Shown one piece after another: positions 1 through 9,059 of a DNA stretch of 64,000 nt. Source of the DNA: Sinorhizobium fredii USDA 205 (GTDB taxonomy: Bacteria; Pseudomonadota; Alphaproteobacteria; Rhizobiales; Rhizobiaceae). Below the pieces are notes generated by a model. It was not told the DNA's origin and made no database searches. It saw nothing but the letters and a program-made list of their open reading frames with translations. The stretch is taken from the NCBI RefSeq assembly GCF_001461695.1, contig NZ_AUTC01000141.1, forward strand, positions 1 to 64,000, in the 5' to 3' direction. Positions within the stretch are counted from its first letter, which is position 1, and every line of letters starts with the position of its first letter. Position numbers and translations under genes: made by a program.

Positions 1-40
1 CATCATGCTCTGGCTCAAATGATTAAATTGTCACTACAGC

Positions 41-739
41 CTAGCCGCTGTACTTCATCCAGATCGCCTTGGCGCCGATCTTCGAAACAAGCGCCGCGTG
101 AGCGGCGATCTCGGTTTCGCTCAGGCGCGGCGCCAGCAACCGCTCCCTTTGCATGACAATAATCGGACCGTCGTCCGCCTGGACGGCTAGGCCGCCGATC
201 TCGCTGGTGACCAGCCCCAGCGCCGCCTGCCGGCCGCCGATCATCTCGATATAGACTTCGGCCAGAAGTTCGGAGTCGAGAAGGGCGCCGTGCTTGGCGC
301 GATGCGAGTTGTCAATGCCGTAGCGGCGGCAGAGCGCGTCGAGCGAATTCGGGCCCATCGGATGCTTGCGTCGCGCCAGCGCCAGCGTATCGGTCACCCG
401 ATCGATGGCGATCGGCGACAATCCGAGACGGTCAAATTCCGCATTGATGAAGCCGATGTCGAAGGTCGCATTGTGCGCGACCCAACGCGCGTCGCCAAAG
501 AAATCGACGATTTGCTCGACGACGTCGGCAAAGGACGGTTTGTCCTTGAGGAACTCGTCGGTGATGCCGTGTACGGCCAAGGCGTCGGGATGAACCTTGC
601 GGTCGCCCGGATTGATATAGAGATGAAGCGTGCGCCCCGTTGGGAACTGGTTCTCAAGCTCGACGCCACCGATCTCGATCACCCGGTCCTCGCGACTGTC
701 GAGGCCGGTCGTTTCCGTATCGAAAATGATCTCACGCAT
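41..739 (-). CDS. dnaQ: DNA polymerase III epsilon subunit (3'-5' proofreading exonuclease)
   Basis: The 232-aa product is the proofreading exonuclease of the replicative polymerase. The DEDDh exonuclease signature is visible. ExoI reads IIFDTETTGLD near residues 5-15 with the metal-binding Asp and Glu, ExoII reads HNATFDIGFI in the middle, and ExoIII has HRAKHGALLDSELL with the catalytic His and Asp. The length fits the alphaproteobacterial epsilon, which is close to the E. coli size. It is the last gene of the leftward aroE-coaE-dnaQ set, about 100 bp after coaE. Only 40 bp follow its stop in this window and they contain nothing recognisable. Confidence 0.95.
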   Translation of the reverse strand: MREIIFDTETTGLDSREDRVIEIGGVELENQFPTGRTLHLYINPGDRKVHPDALAVHGITDEFLKDKPSFADVVEQIVDFFGDARWVAHNATFDIGFINAEFDRLGLSPIAIDRVTDTLALARRKHPMGPNSLDALCRRYGIDNSHRAKHGALLDSELLAEVYIEMIGGRQAALGLVTSEIGGLAVQADDGPIIVMQRERLLAPRLSETEIAAHAALVSKIGAKAIWMKYSG

Positions 740-842
740 GTCTTTTCCTAAGGCGGGCGCTCGGCGAATCAGTTCGGGCCATTCGTGCGCTCGATTCTAA
801 TGTCGTTCTTCTTACAGTTGAAGCCCGCTCGGTTGCCGTGGG

Positions 843-1433
843 TCAGTGGCGGTCGGCGCGCAATTCTTCGACAATGGCGCGAACCTGCTCCCGGGTGACG
901 TCGAAACTGTCGCTCGTGTCGATCACGTAGTCCGCGCGGGCGCGCTTGTCTTGGTCGGGGACTTGCCTAGCCAGGATCATCGCGAATTTCTCGGCCGTCA
1001 TCCCCGGGCGTTTCATGACCCGTTCTCTCTGGGCCTCCGGGGCGCAGCTGACGACGACGACCCGGTCGACGCGCTTTTCAGCCTTCGTCTCGAAAAGCAG
1101 CGGAATATCGAGAAGAACGAAAGGCGCTTCCGCCGCCTTGTGCATGGCGATGAACTCGCCTTCCTTAGCGCGCACGAACGGATGAACGATCTGCTCCAAT
1201 TCGCCGAGGCGCTGCGGCTGCGCAAGGAGCTGCCTCGAAAGTTCCGCCCGATCGATGACGCCGTCCTTCGCTACGCCCGGGAAGGCCGCCTCGACCGGCG
1301 CCACCGCTTCGCCGCGATAGAGCTCGTGAACCACCTCGTCGGCGTCGTTCACCGGGACGCCGAGCTCCCGGAACATCTGAGCGGCCGTCGTCTTTCCCAT
1401 GCCGATGGAGCCCGTGAGCCCGACAATGATCAT
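843..1433 (-). CDS. coaE: Dephospho-CoA kinase
   Basis: The 196-aa enzyme catalyses the last step of coenzyme A synthesis, phosphorylating the 3'-hydroxyl of dephospho-CoA with ATP. A P-loop ([12 protein letters not shown], residues 5-16) opens the protein, followed by [10 protein letters not shown] and LLDIPLLFE, typical of the CoaE family. The start codon overlaps the aroE stop by 4 bp, so the two are probably translationally coupled. Length is normal for the family. Confidence 0.95.
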   Translation of the reverse strand: MIIVGLTGSIGMGKTTAAQMFRELGVPVNDADEVVHELYRGEAVAPVEAAFPGVAKDGVIDRAELSRQLLAQPQRLGELEQIVHPFVRAKEGEFIAMHKAAEAPFVLLDIPLLFETKAEKRVDRVVVVSCAPEAQRERVMKRPGMTAEKFAMILARQVPDQDKRARADYVIDTSDSFDVTREQVRAIVEELRADRH

Positions 1434-2290
1434 GCGTGAACGTCCATATCTTTTATGATGATCTGCCGAAGCGCTTCATCGACAACCGGCCTCTGACCGA
1501 ACCATTTCTCGAATCCGGGCGCGGCCTGATGCAAGAGCATGCCAAGGCCGTCGACGATGCAGTAACCCTGTTCTTCAGCCTGGCGAAGGAGTGGCGTCTT
1601 CAGCGGCACATAGACGATGTCGGTCACCACCGCCCCGTTCGCCAAGGGGGAGAAATCGATCGGCGGCGCCGGCTCGCCGTCCATCCCAAGCGAGGTCGTG
1701 TTCACGAACAGACCGGCACCGGCCATGACTTCGGAGAGCGCCGCGATCGGATGCGCGTGCACGGCGCGACCAAACCGGTCGGCCAGTTCCTGCGCCCTGG
1801 CGGCGGTGCGGTTCACCACATGGATCGTCTTGACACCGCGATCGCGGACCGCCTGGATCACGGCGCGACTGGCGCCGCCGGCGCCGAGAATGACGGCCGT
1901 CGAGATCCGGTCCCAGCCGCTAGCGCGCTCGTCGAGATTGGCGACAAAGCCTCGCCCATCCGTGTTGGCCGCGCAGATCCTTCCGTCCTCGAGCCAGAGC
2001 GTATTGGCCGCGCCGAGCTCCGCGCTCAGGTCGTCCGGCCGGTCGGAGAGCTCGAAAGCCATCTCCTTGTGGGGGATGGTGACGTTGCCGCCGCAAAAGC
2101 CGGCTCTGCCGTCCCGCAATTGGCGCATGAAATCCGGGAAGGCCTCCGGGGCGACCTCGTGAGCCCGGTAGCTTCCGGCAATGGCGAACTGCTGCAGCCA
2201 ATAGCCGTGGATGAGGGGCGAGCGCGAATGCTTGATCGGATAGCCGGTGACGAAAGCGTGGTTAACAAATGTTTCACGTGAATCACGCAT
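1430..2290 (-). CDS. aroE: Shikimate dehydrogenase
   Basis: The 286-aa enzyme reduces 3-dehydroshikimate to shikimate with NADPH in aromatic amino-acid synthesis. Visible motifs are [12 protein letters not shown] (substrate pocket, N-terminus), NVTIPHKE with the catalytic Lys, NTDGRGF with the catalytic Asp, and GAGGASRA (NADP-binding loop, middle). The open frame extends 10 codons further upstream, but I chose the ATG giving MRDSRETF. It overlaps the end of maf by 8 bp, and the conserved part begins immediately after it. A parS-like palindrome lies inside the first codons (2270-2285). Confidence 0.93.
   Translation of the reverse strand: MRDSRETFVNHAFVTGYPIKHSRSPLIHGYWLQQFAIAGSYRAHEVAPEAFPDFMRQLRDGRAGFCGGNVTIPHKEMAFELSDRPDDLSAELGAANTLWLEDGRICAANTDGRGFVANLDERASGWDRISTAVILGAGGASRAVIQAVRDRGVKTIHVVNRTAARAQELADRFGRAVHAHPIAALSEVMAGAGLFVNTTSLGMDGEPAPPIDFSPLANGAVVTDIVYVPLKTPLLRQAEEQGYCIVDGLGMLLHQAAPGFEKWFGQRPVVDEALRQIIIKDMDVHA
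2270..2285. other. parS-like ParB-binding palindrome
   Basis: TGTTTCACGTGAATCA matches the parS consensus TGTTTCACGTGAAACA at 15 of 16 positions. It overlaps the last codon of maf and the first codons of aroE. It is the leftmost site found, about 1.6 kb to the left of the putative oriC. Confidence 0.72.
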
Positions 2291-2882
2291 CGATCGATCC
2301 CAGTTCGCGAAGTTTTTCAAGAAGCGGCAGCATCGGCAGGCCGAGGATCGTAAAGTAATCGCCCTCGATCTTCTCGAAGAGCTGGATCCCCTCGCCCTCG
2401 AACTGATAGGCGCCGACGCTCGAAAGCGCCATCTCGCCGACCCTGTGCAGATGCCGTTCGATAAAGCCCCGGTCCAAGAGCCTGACCGTCATATGCGCCG
2501 TCGAAACGTGCCGCCAGAGGATATCTCCATCCCGGACGAGCACGATCGCGCTGTTGAGGCTGTGGGTCCTGCCGGACAGCGACAGGAGATGCTCGGCCGC
2601 CTCCGCCATGTCCTTCGGCTTGTGATAGACCCGCAACCCAAGCGACATCGTCTGGTCGCTGCCGATCACGATGGCGCCGTCGAAATGGCGCGACACATCC
2701 CGCGCCTTGGCTTCGGCAAGCGCCAGCGCAACTTCGGCAGGCGGCGCACCCGCTTCCTCCAGGGGCCGCTCCAGGACCCGCTCGTTAATCTGGGCTGCGC
2801 GGGCCGAGAACCTCAGCCCCGCGTTCTCGAGAAGCGCGCGTCGAAATGGACTGGCGGAAGCCAGAACGAGCGAGGATGTCAT
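2283..2882 (-). CDS. maf: Maf-family nucleoside triphosphate pyrophosphatase
   Basis: The 199-aa Maf/HAM1-like protein hydrolyses non-canonical or modified nucleoside triphosphates to monophosphates. The N-terminus [19 protein letters not shown] matches the conserved Maf S-R-R loop, and IGSDQTM and [27 protein letters not shown] match the core and C-terminal family signatures. It leads the leftward maf-aroE-coaE-dnaQ set, and its stop overlaps aroE. The Maf subfamily (dTTP/UTP versus m7GTP) cannot be fixed by eye. Confidence 0.92.
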   Translation of the reverse strand: MTSSLVLASASPFRRALLENAGLRFSARAAQINERVLERPLEEAGAPPAEVALALAEAKARDVSRHFDGAIVIGSDQTMSLGLRVYHKPKDMAEAAEHLLSLSGRTHSLNSAIVLVRDGDILWRHVSTAHMTVRLLDRGFIERHLHRVGEMALSSVGAYQFEGEGIQLFEKIEGDYFTILGLPMLPLLEKLRELGSIDA

Positions 2883-3013
2883 CTTTCAATCCGCAATTCG
2901 AGATCACGATGGTGACTGGACCCATTCGATCCGACCATTATGACCGGTTCCTCATGAACCGGAACCGAACGGCGCGACCGTCCGGCTCATGCGACCGGTT
3001 CCTGCGATTCGCT

Positions 3014-3835
3014 CTATCTGAGCCGAGGACGGAGGGCAACGATCGCCGCAGCCGTTTCTTCTATCGAGCGTCGCGTCACGTCGATCAGCGGCCAATTGTT
3101 GCGGGCACAGAGCGTGCGCGCATATTTCAGCTCCTCCGAAATCGCCGCTCGGTCGGTATATTCCTCGCCATGGAAGCTCGGCGTCGTGCCGAGCAGGCGG
3201 TGTTGGCGAACCTGGGACAGCCGGTCGGCACTGGCGATCAACCCCACCACCAGCGGCTTCGTCGCCTTGAGCAGACCATCCGGCAAGGGCACGCCGGGCA
3301 CGATCGGGATATTGGCGGTCTTGATGCCGCGATTGGCGAGATAGATGCTCGTCGGTGTCTTGGAGGTCCGGCTCACCCCGATGAGCACCACGTCCGCCTC
3401 GTTGAAATCGGCCGGCATCTGGCCGTCGTCGTGATCCATGGTGAAATTCAGTGCCTCTATCCGGGCGAAATAGTCGGCATCCATGACATGCTGTGCGCCG
3501 GAACGCCGACGCGATGGCGAACCGAGATAGGATTGGAACAGTTCGATGATCGGATCGAGGACGGAGACGCAGGGAACGCCGATCTCGCGACATCTCTGGT
3601 CGATCATGCCGGCAAGCTCCCGATCGACGATCGTATAGAGCACGATGCCCGGCGCGCCGTCGATGGCATCGAGGACCTGCATCAACTGCTTCCTGTTGCG
3701 GATCAGCGGGTAGACGTGTTCGAGCGCGTGCGAGGACTGGAATTGCGCGGCCGCGGCGCGGCCGGCGGCGATCAGCGTCTCGCCCGTCGAATCGGAGACG
3801 AGATGCAGATGGAAATAGTTTTTTCGGTTCTCCAC
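3014..3835 (-). CDS. ppsR: Bifunctional kinase/pyrophosphorylase regulating PEP synthase or PPDK (DUF299)
   Basis: The 273-aa DUF299-family protein uses ADP-dependent phosphorylation and Pi-dependent dephosphorylation to regulate phosphoenolpyruvate synthase or pyruvate phosphate dikinase. Visible are [13 protein letters not shown] at the N-terminus and the nucleotide-loop-like [18 protein letters not shown] in the middle. The frame is open 31 codons further up. I chose the GTG at 3833-3835 ([12 protein letters not shown]) because GGAG lies 7 bases upstream and homologous proteins begin there. This family is the usual partner of hemE on the other side of alphaproteobacterial origins. Confidence 0.9.
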   Translation of the reverse strand: MENRKNYFHLHLVSDSTGETLIAAGRAAAAQFQSSHALEHVYPLIRNRKQLMQVLDAIDGAPGIVLYTIVDRELAGMIDQRCREIGVPCVSVLDPIIELFQSYLGSPSRRRSGAQHVMDADYFARIEALNFTMDHDDGQMPADFNEADVVLIGVSRTSKTPTSIYLANRGIKTANIPIVPGVPLPDGLLKATKPLVVGLIASADRLSQVRQHRLLGTTPSFHGEEYTDRAAISEELKYARTLCARNNWPLIDVTRRSIEETAAAIVALRPRLR

Positions 3836-4241
3836 GCAATTCTCCGGGGGCTGTTGATAGGCCGGGACACCAGACGGCTTAAGTCGCGGTCGCCGCCCAG
3901 GCCCGTGGAAAAACGTCGCGTTATTCACATTTGACGCCCAAACGAAAAACGCTCAGGCGCAGTTGTGGAAAAGACTCAAGTCGACGACAAATTGTCACGC
4001 GGAACGACTCCTTGTCCACAGGAATCGCAAATTCCGAGGGTCCAGCAAGATGCTGACTTTTCTGCCTTTTCTAGGCTTTGCCCGATCGATAATGAATTCG
4101 GGTGATCCTTCTCCCGCCACGCACGTGGAGATCTGCGCAGATTGGACGAACTGAGGATTGATTTTAATCCTTGATAGCCACCGACTCTAAGAAATAGAAA
4201 CCTTTTAAATAAGGTTTGTTTTTTAGATTGGGGAATGGCGA
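3836..4241. other. oriC: Putative chromosomal replication origin (oriC) between ppsR and hemE
   Basis: This 406-bp gene-free stretch lies between divergent ppsR and hemE, the location of the origin in Caulobacter crescentus and the one reported for S. meliloti. Three 9-mers differ by one base from the DnaA box TTATCCACA: TTATTCACA at 3921-3929, TGTGGAAAA (reverse of TTTTCCACA) at 3964-3972, and TTGTCCACA at 4012-4020. A weaker GTGGAAAAA is at 3905-3913. Four GANTC (CcrM methylation) sites lie at 3973, 4006, 4022 and 4183. The hemE-proximal part (about 4155-4230) is clearly AT-rich, suiting an unwinding element. Origin activity is inferred, not shown. Confidence 0.72.
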
Positions 4242-5276
4242 GTGGCCGAGACACGTCGCAAAGTTCTAGAGGTGTTGAACGGAAAATGTCTCACGCCTCC
4301 ACCCGTCTGGCTGATGCGCCAGGCCGGCCGCTACCTGCCTGAATATCGAGCGACGCGCGCCACGGCCGGGAGCTTCCTCGATCTCTGTTATACGCCGGAT
4401 CTCGCGGTCGAGGTGACGCTGCAGCCGATCCGCCGCTACGCTTTCGACGCCGCGATCCTCTTCTCCGATATTCTCGTCATACCAGACGCACTTCACCGCA
4501 ACGTCCGCTTCGAGGAGGGCCACGGCCCGCGGATGGATCCGATCGACACCGACGGCATCGCCCGCCTCAAGGCCGATGGCGTCTCGACCCATCTCTCTCC
4601 CGTCTTTGAGACCGTCTCGCGGCTTCGGCGGGAGTTGCCGGAGGAGACGACTCTGCTCGGCTTCTGTGGTGCGCCGTGGACGGTTGCGACCTACATGATT
4701 GCCGGGCGCGGCACACCGGACCAGGCGCCGGCACGGCTCTTTGCCTACCGCCACCCCGAGGCTTTCGAGCAGCTTTTGGCCTTCCTGGCAGACGTTTCGG
4801 CGGACTATCTCGTCGAGCAGATCGACGCGGGCGCCGATGCGGTGCAGATCTTCGATTCCTGGGCGGGCGTGCTCGGCGAGGACGAGTTTGCCCGCTTCGC
4901 CGTCGAACCGGTGCGGCGGATGATTGCGTCCGTGCGGGCTCGCAGGCCTTCGGCGAAGATCATCGCCTTCGCCAAGGGGGCGGGCCTGTTGCTCAAGGAC
5001 TATCGCCGCTTGACCGGCGCCGACGCGATCGGCCTCGATTGGGCCGTGCCCCTGTCCTTTGCCGCCGAATTGCAGAAGGACGGTCCTGTGCAGGGCAATC
5101 TCGATCCGATGCGGGTCGTTGCCGGCGGCGTGGCCATGGAGAGCGGCATCGACCGGATTCTCGATGTGCTCGGCAATGGACCGTTGATCTTCAACCTCGG
5201 GCACGGCATTACGCCCGAGGCGGACCCGGAGAACGTCTCGGCCCTCGTCGCGCGCGTTCGTGGGACAAAAGGATGA
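4242..5276 (+). CDS. hemE: Uroporphyrinogen decarboxylase
   Basis: The 344-aa cytosolic enzyme decarboxylates the four acetate side chains of uroporphyrinogen III to give coproporphyrinogen III in haem synthesis. The family signature [16 protein letters not shown] is at residues 21-36 and [13 protein letters not shown] near residue 140. The GTG at 4242 begins MAETRRKVL; the nearby ATG at 4235 is out of frame. GGGGA lies about 8 bases upstream of the GTG. Its stop overlaps hemJ (ATGA), so hemE-hemJ form a haem operon next to the putative origin. Confidence 0.96.
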   Translation: MAETRRKVLEVLNGKCLTPPPVWLMRQAGRYLPEYRATRATAGSFLDLCYTPDLAVEVTLQPIRRYAFDAAILFSDILVIPDALHRNVRFEEGHGPRMDPIDTDGIARLKADGVSTHLSPVFETVSRLRRELPEETTLLGFCGAPWTVATYMIAGRGTPDQAPARLFAYRHPEAFEQLLAFLADVSADYLVEQIDAGADAVQIFDSWAGVLGEDEFARFAVEPVRRMIASVRARRPSAKIIAFAKGAGLLLKDYRRLTGADAIGLDWAVPLSFAAELQKDGPVQGNLDPMRVVAGGVAMESGIDRILDVLGNGPLIFNLGHGITPEADPENVSALVARVRGTKG

Positions 5277-5812
5277 TCGAGCGCCAGACGGATAGCGCTC
5301 CGGGAAAGCGGGCAAGGCTTCGGGCCCTCGTCGCGCTTCTCGTTTTCGTCGCGCTGCTGGCGGGGCTTTTTGCCGCGCAGCCGGACGATCTCTATCTGTG
5401 GATCAAGGCGCTTCACATCATCGCGGTGATGTCGTGGATGGCAGCGCTTCTCTATCTGCCGCGGCTGTTCATCTATCACACCGACGCGCCGCCCGGCTCG
5501 GTGCAGTCCGAGACCTTCAAGACGATGGAACTGCGCCTCCTGAAGGTCATCATGAACCCGGCCATGATGATTGCCTGGAGCCTCGGCCTTTATCTCGCCT
5601 GGAGCGTCTACGGGTTCAGCGGCGGCTGGCTCCATGCGAAGCTTTTCTGCGTCGTGCTGCTGACGCTGGTGCATGTCCATTTCAGCCGGGCGGTGGCCGC
5701 CTTTCAGCGGGACGCGAATCGGAAGAGCGCGCGCTACTGGAGGCTGATGAACGAGGCGCCGACCCTGTTGATGATCGTCATCGTAATTCTCGCCGTCGTG
5801 AAACCATTTTGA
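5273..5812 (+). CDS. hemJ: Protoporphyrinogen oxidase HemJ (membrane protein)
   Basis: The 179-aa integral membrane protein converts protoporphyrinogen IX to protoporphyrin IX, downstream of HemE in haem synthesis. Hydrophobic helices are visible from [15 protein letters not shown] onward (four or more). The HemJ signatures [30 protein letters not shown] and the C-terminal [26 protein letters not shown] are present, and the conserved His and Lys residues needed for function lie in the first. The start overlaps the hemE stop by 4 bp. The open frame upstream lies inside hemE and is not coding. Confidence 0.92.
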   Translation: MIERQTDSAPGKRARLRALVALLVFVALLAGLFAAQPDDLYLWIKALHIIAVMSWMAALLYLPRLFIYHTDAPPGSVQSETFKTMELRLLKVIMNPAMMIAWSLGLYLAWSVYGFSGGWLHAKLFCVVLLTLVHVHFSRAVAAFQRDANRKSARYWRLMNEAPTLLMIVIVILAVVKPF

Positions 5813-5868
5813 ATTCAATCGATTCGCAGCCGTGGTAGTTGCCGCTAATTTGCTGCGCCCCCTTGCGG

Positions 5869-5884
5869 CGTTTCACGTGAATCG
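5869..5884. other. parS-like ParB-binding palindrome
   Basis: CGTTTCACGTGAATCG matches the bacterial parS consensus TGTTTCACGTGAAACA at 13 of 16 positions and keeps the TTCACGTGAA core. It lies in the hemJ-rho gap about 7 kb from parB. ParB binding is inferred. Confidence 0.6.
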
Positions 5885-6014
5885 CTATTTTCGCCCATCT
5901 CCTTCATCCCAAGGCCTGTGACGAAGTTTAGAGCCTGCCCCCCTTTCCCCCTCGCAGCTCCCTTACGAAAATCACGCCTGTTCCCTATTTCCCCCTACAA
6001 ATCATGGACTCTTC

Positions 6015-7280
6015 ATGGCTGAAATGAAGCTTCAAGACCTCAAGAACAAGACGCCGACGGATCTCCTCGCCTTTGCCGAAGAGCTCGAGGTCGAGAACGC
6101 CAGCACCATGCGCAAGCAGGAGCTGATGTTCGGCATCCTCAAGAATCTCGCCACGCAGGAGATCGAGATCATCGGTGAAGGCGTTGTCGAGGTTCTTCAG
6201 GACGGATTCGGCTTCCTTCGGTCGGCTAATGCAAACTATCTGCCAGGTCCGGACGATATCTACATTTCGCCGTCGCAGATCCGTCGCTTTTCGCTGAAGA
6301 CCGGCGATACGGTCGAAGGGCCGATTCGCGGCCCGAAGGAAGGCGAGCGCTACTTCGCGCTTCTCAAAGTCAACACGATCAACTTCGATGATCCGGAGAA
6401 GATCCGGCACAAGGTTCACTTCGACAACCTGACGCCGCTCTACCCAAATGAGCGCTTCAAGATGGAACTCGAAGTGCCGACCTCCAAGGACCTCTCGGCT
6501 CGAGTCATCGACCTCGTCGCGCCGCTCGGCAAGGGCCAGCGCGGCCTGATCGTCGCACCGCCGCGGACCGGCAAAACGGTTCTCCTGCAGAACATTGCCC
6601 ATTCGATCACCGCCAACCATCCGGAATGCTACCTGATCGTTCTGCTGATCGACGAACGGCCGGAAGAAGTGACCGACATGCAGCGCTCGGTGAAGGGCGA
6701 AGTGGTGTCCTCGACCTTCGACGAACCGGCAACGCGCCACGTCCAGGTCGCCGAAATGGTCATCGAAAAGGCCAAGCGCCTCGTTGAGCACGGCCGTGAT
6801 GTCGTCATTCTCCTCGACTCGATCACCCGCCTCGGGCGCGCCTATAACACCGTCGTGCCGTCCTCCGGCAAGGTGCTGACCGGCGGTGTCGACGCGAATG
6901 CCCTGCAGCGTCCGAAGCGCTTCTTCGGTGCCGCCCGCAACATCGAGGAAGGCGGATCGCTGACGATCATCGCCACCGCGCTGATCGACACCGGCAGCCG
7001 CATGGACGAAGTCATCTTCGAAGAGTTCAAGGGTACCGGCAACTCGGAAATCGTCCTCGACCGCAAGGTCGCCGACAAGCGCATCTTCCCGGCGATGGAC
7101 ATTCTGAAGTCCGGAACGCGTAAGGAAGACCTGCTGGTGCCGCGCCAGGACCTGCAGAAGATCTTCGTACTGCGGCGGATTCTCGCGCCAATGGGCACGA
7201 CCGATGCAATCGAGTTCCTTATCGACAAGCTTAAACAGACCAAGACCAACGGCGATTTCTTCGATTCGATGAACACTTGA
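6015..7280 (+). CDS. rho: Transcription termination factor Rho
   Basis: The 421-aa hexameric RNA helicase terminates transcription at rut sites. An N-terminal Rho_N helix bundle ([21 protein letters not shown]) is followed by the OB fold ([17 protein letters not shown]...[13 protein letters not shown], about residues 55-100). The ATPase has Walker [12 protein letters not shown], the [13 protein letters not shown] segment, and the R-loop [13 protein letters not shown]. Length is usual for alphaproteobacterial Rho. A 200-bp leader precedes it and includes a parS-like site at 5869-5884. A hairpin with T-rich tail follows. Confidence 0.97.
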   Translation: MAEMKLQDLKNKTPTDLLAFAEELEVENASTMRKQELMFGILKNLATQEIEIIGEGVVEVLQDGFGFLRSANANYLPGPDDIYISPSQIRRFSLKTGDTVEGPIRGPKEGERYFALLKVNTINFDDPEKIRHKVHFDNLTPLYPNERFKMELEVPTSKDLSARVIDLVAPLGKGQRGLIVAPPRTGKTVLLQNIAHSITANHPECYLIVLLIDERPEEVTDMQRSVKGEVVSSTFDEPATRHVQVAEMVIEKAKRLVEHGRDVVILLDSITRLGRAYNTVVPSSGKVLTGGVDANALQRPKRFFGAARNIEEGGSLTIIATALIDTGSRMDEVIFEEFKGTGNSEIVLDRKVADKRIFPAMDILKSGTRKEDLLVPRQDLQKIFVLRRILAPMGTTDAIEFLIDKLKQTKTNGDFFDSMNT

Positions 7281-7307
7281 TCGATCGACGAGTGTCGGGT
7301 TTTGCGT

Positions 7308-7338
7308 GGCCGGGATCGCCAGATTCCGGTCATTTCTT
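7308..7338 (+). terminator. Probable terminator after rho
   Basis: A 10-bp stem (GGCCGGGATC with GATTCCGGTC, two G-T wobbles) and a GCCA loop are followed by ATTTCTTT, 28 bp after the rho stop. Confidence 0.6.
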
Positions 7339-7410
7339 TGCGCTCGATTTCTCGACCAGGTTCAACTTTGTTGCTCGGTAGAAAGACCTTTGTAGCTTCA
7401 GTTTTCACAA

Positions 7411-7426
7411 TGATTCACGTGAAACA
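7411..7426. other. parS-like ParB-binding palindrome
   Basis: TGATTCACGTGAAACA matches the parS consensus at 15 of 16 positions, in the rho-mnmE gap. Confidence 0.75.
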
Positions 7427-7636
7427 GCCGACGTCCTTTCCCTGAATCCGGCGGTGCTTGATTTTCGGCCTACAGAGATGCATAAGTCTGCGCTCCGTCC
7501 GCTATGCCGGAAAGCCGAAAGCGTGCAGGGACAAAGCCGCTGTCTAGCGGCGGCTGGATGACCTCTTCATAGATAAGAAATCAGGCTGGCGCGGCGCCCG
7601 CGTTTGAGCGTTGGGCTGACAGGTCCGAATGAGCCG

Positions 7637-8956
7637 ATGCAGATAACGGATACCATATACGCGCTCTCCAGTGGCGCCCTGCCCGCGGGCGTCGCCGTCA
7701 TCCGCATCAGCGGACCGGCCACGGCCGATGTGATCGGGCGACTTTGCGGCGCCCTGCCGCAGCCGCGCAGGGCCGCGCTCAGAACGATTCGGACTCGAAA
7801 CGGTGAGATCCTGGACAGCGGTCTGGTGATCTATTTTCCTGGTCCGGCGTCGTTCACCGGCGAGGATTGCTGCGAACTGCAGGTGCATGGCGGGCGGGCC
7901 GTGGTCCATGCCATTCTCGATGCGCTTGCCGGGTTTGAAGGGTTGCGGCATGCCGAAGCCGGCGAGTTCTCGCGACGCGCCTTCCAGAACGGCAAATTGG
8001 ATCTCGTCGAGGTCGAGGGCTTGGCCGACCTGATCACGGCCGAGACCGAGATGCAGCGCCGCCTTGCCATCGAACAGTCCGGCGGCGGTCAGTCGGCTCT
8101 CTATCAGGGCTGGGCGCGACGCCTGACACATGCGCGCGCCATGATTGAGGCGGAACTCGACTTCGCCGATGAGGACGACATTCCAGGTTCTGTCAGCGAG
8201 ACGATCTGGTCCGACATGGCGAAGCTCGCGGGCGAGATTGACGCGCATATCGACCAGGCCGGCCTGGCCGAGATCATTCGTGACGGCCTGAAGATCGTCA
8301 TCGCCGGAGAACCGAATGCCGGAAAATCGAGCCTCCTCAATGCGCTTGCCAAGCGGGACATTGCGATCGTCACCGAGATCGCCGGCACGACCCGCGATGT
8401 TTTGTCGGTTGATCTTTCCTTAGCCGGATTCTCCGTCAAGCTCTACGACACGGCGGGACTTCGGGAGACGGACGAGCTCGTCGAGCGCGAAGGCATTCGA
8501 CGCGCGCGGGAGGTTATCGGCCATGCCGATTTAATCCTCCTATTATCGGAAAAACCGGGTGATTTCGTCTGGAACGAGCCCGTCGGCAACGACGTGCCGG
8601 TGATCCGGGTTGCGACGAAGATCGACCGAAACGGGGCGAATTGGGCGCCTGGACAGGCCGATCTGTTTCTGTCAACGAAGACGGGTGACGGCATAGCCGA
8701 TCTGCTGGAAGAATTGAAAGCGCACCTGCCCGATCTGGCCGGCCGGACTTCCTTGGCCATGCCGTCGCGAAAGCGACACGTGGACTGCCTGAAGCAGGCG
8801 AGCGCGGCGCTGGCACGCAGCCTAGCGGTCGAGGGCCTGGATATCCAGGCGGAGCAACTCCGGATGGCAAGCGATGCGTTGGGTCGGATCACCGGTCGCG
8901 TCGATGTTGAGAACCTGCTCGACGTGATATTCTCGGAGTTCTGCGTTGGCAAATGA
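7637..8956 (+). CDS. mnmE: tRNA uridine-5-carboxymethylaminomethyl modification GTPase MnmE
   Basis: The 439-aa GTPase acts with MnmG to modify U34 of certain tRNAs. Order of domains: an N-terminal tetrahydrofolate-binding domain (DTIYALSSGALPAGVAVIRISG), a helical domain, and a G domain with GEPNAGKSSLLNAL (G1), AGTTRDVL (G2), DTAGLRETDE (G3) and ATKIDRN (G4). The last residues, FSEFCVGK, carry the catalytic Cys motif. I chose the ATG at 7637 over an in-frame TTG 33 bases upstream because the family starts right at this motif. It lies upstream of mnmG, its functional partner. Confidence 0.96.
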   Translation: MQITDTIYALSSGALPAGVAVIRISGPATADVIGRLCGALPQPRRAALRTIRTRNGEILDSGLVIYFPGPASFTGEDCCELQVHGGRAVVHAILDALAGFEGLRHAEAGEFSRRAFQNGKLDLVEVEGLADLITAETEMQRRLAIEQSGGGQSALYQGWARRLTHARAMIEAELDFADEDDIPGSVSETIWSDMAKLAGEIDAHIDQAGLAEIIRDGLKIVIAGEPNAGKSSLLNALAKRDIAIVTEIAGTTRDVLSVDLSLAGFSVKLYDTAGLRETDELVEREGIRRAREVIGHADLILLLSEKPGDFVWNEPVGNDVPVIRVATKIDRNGANWAPGQADLFLSTKTGDGIADLLEELKAHLPDLAGRTSLAMPSRKRHVDCLKQASAALARSLAVEGLDIQAEQLRMASDALGRITGRVDVENLLDVIFSEFCVGK

Positions 8957-8988
8957 TGCAGCGATACAACAATGACGAGTCCGGGACA

Positions 8989-9004
8989 CGTTTCACGTGA
9001 AACC
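8989..9004. other. parS-like ParB-binding palindrome
   Basis: CGTTTCACGTGAAACC matches parS at 14 of 16 positions with a perfect GTTTCACGTGAAAC centre, in the mnmE-mnmG gap. Confidence 0.78.
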
Positions 9005-9059
9005 TTCTTGACTCGATGCGCCGAAGTGAGAATCAAGACCCGAGCAGGCGGGAGTGTCT

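Larger units (their letters stand above)
7281..7636. other. rho-mnmE intergenic region
   Basis: This 356-bp gap holds the rho hairpin terminator (7308-7338) and a strong parS-like site (7411-7426). The rest presumably includes the mnmE promoter. I see no further gene, and the open frames there are shadows. Confidence 0.6.

Noticed and set aside
3976..4254. 92-aa ORF on the minus strand across the oriC region
   Set aside because: It has no ribosome-binding site and lies in origin-type DNA; it is a random open frame.
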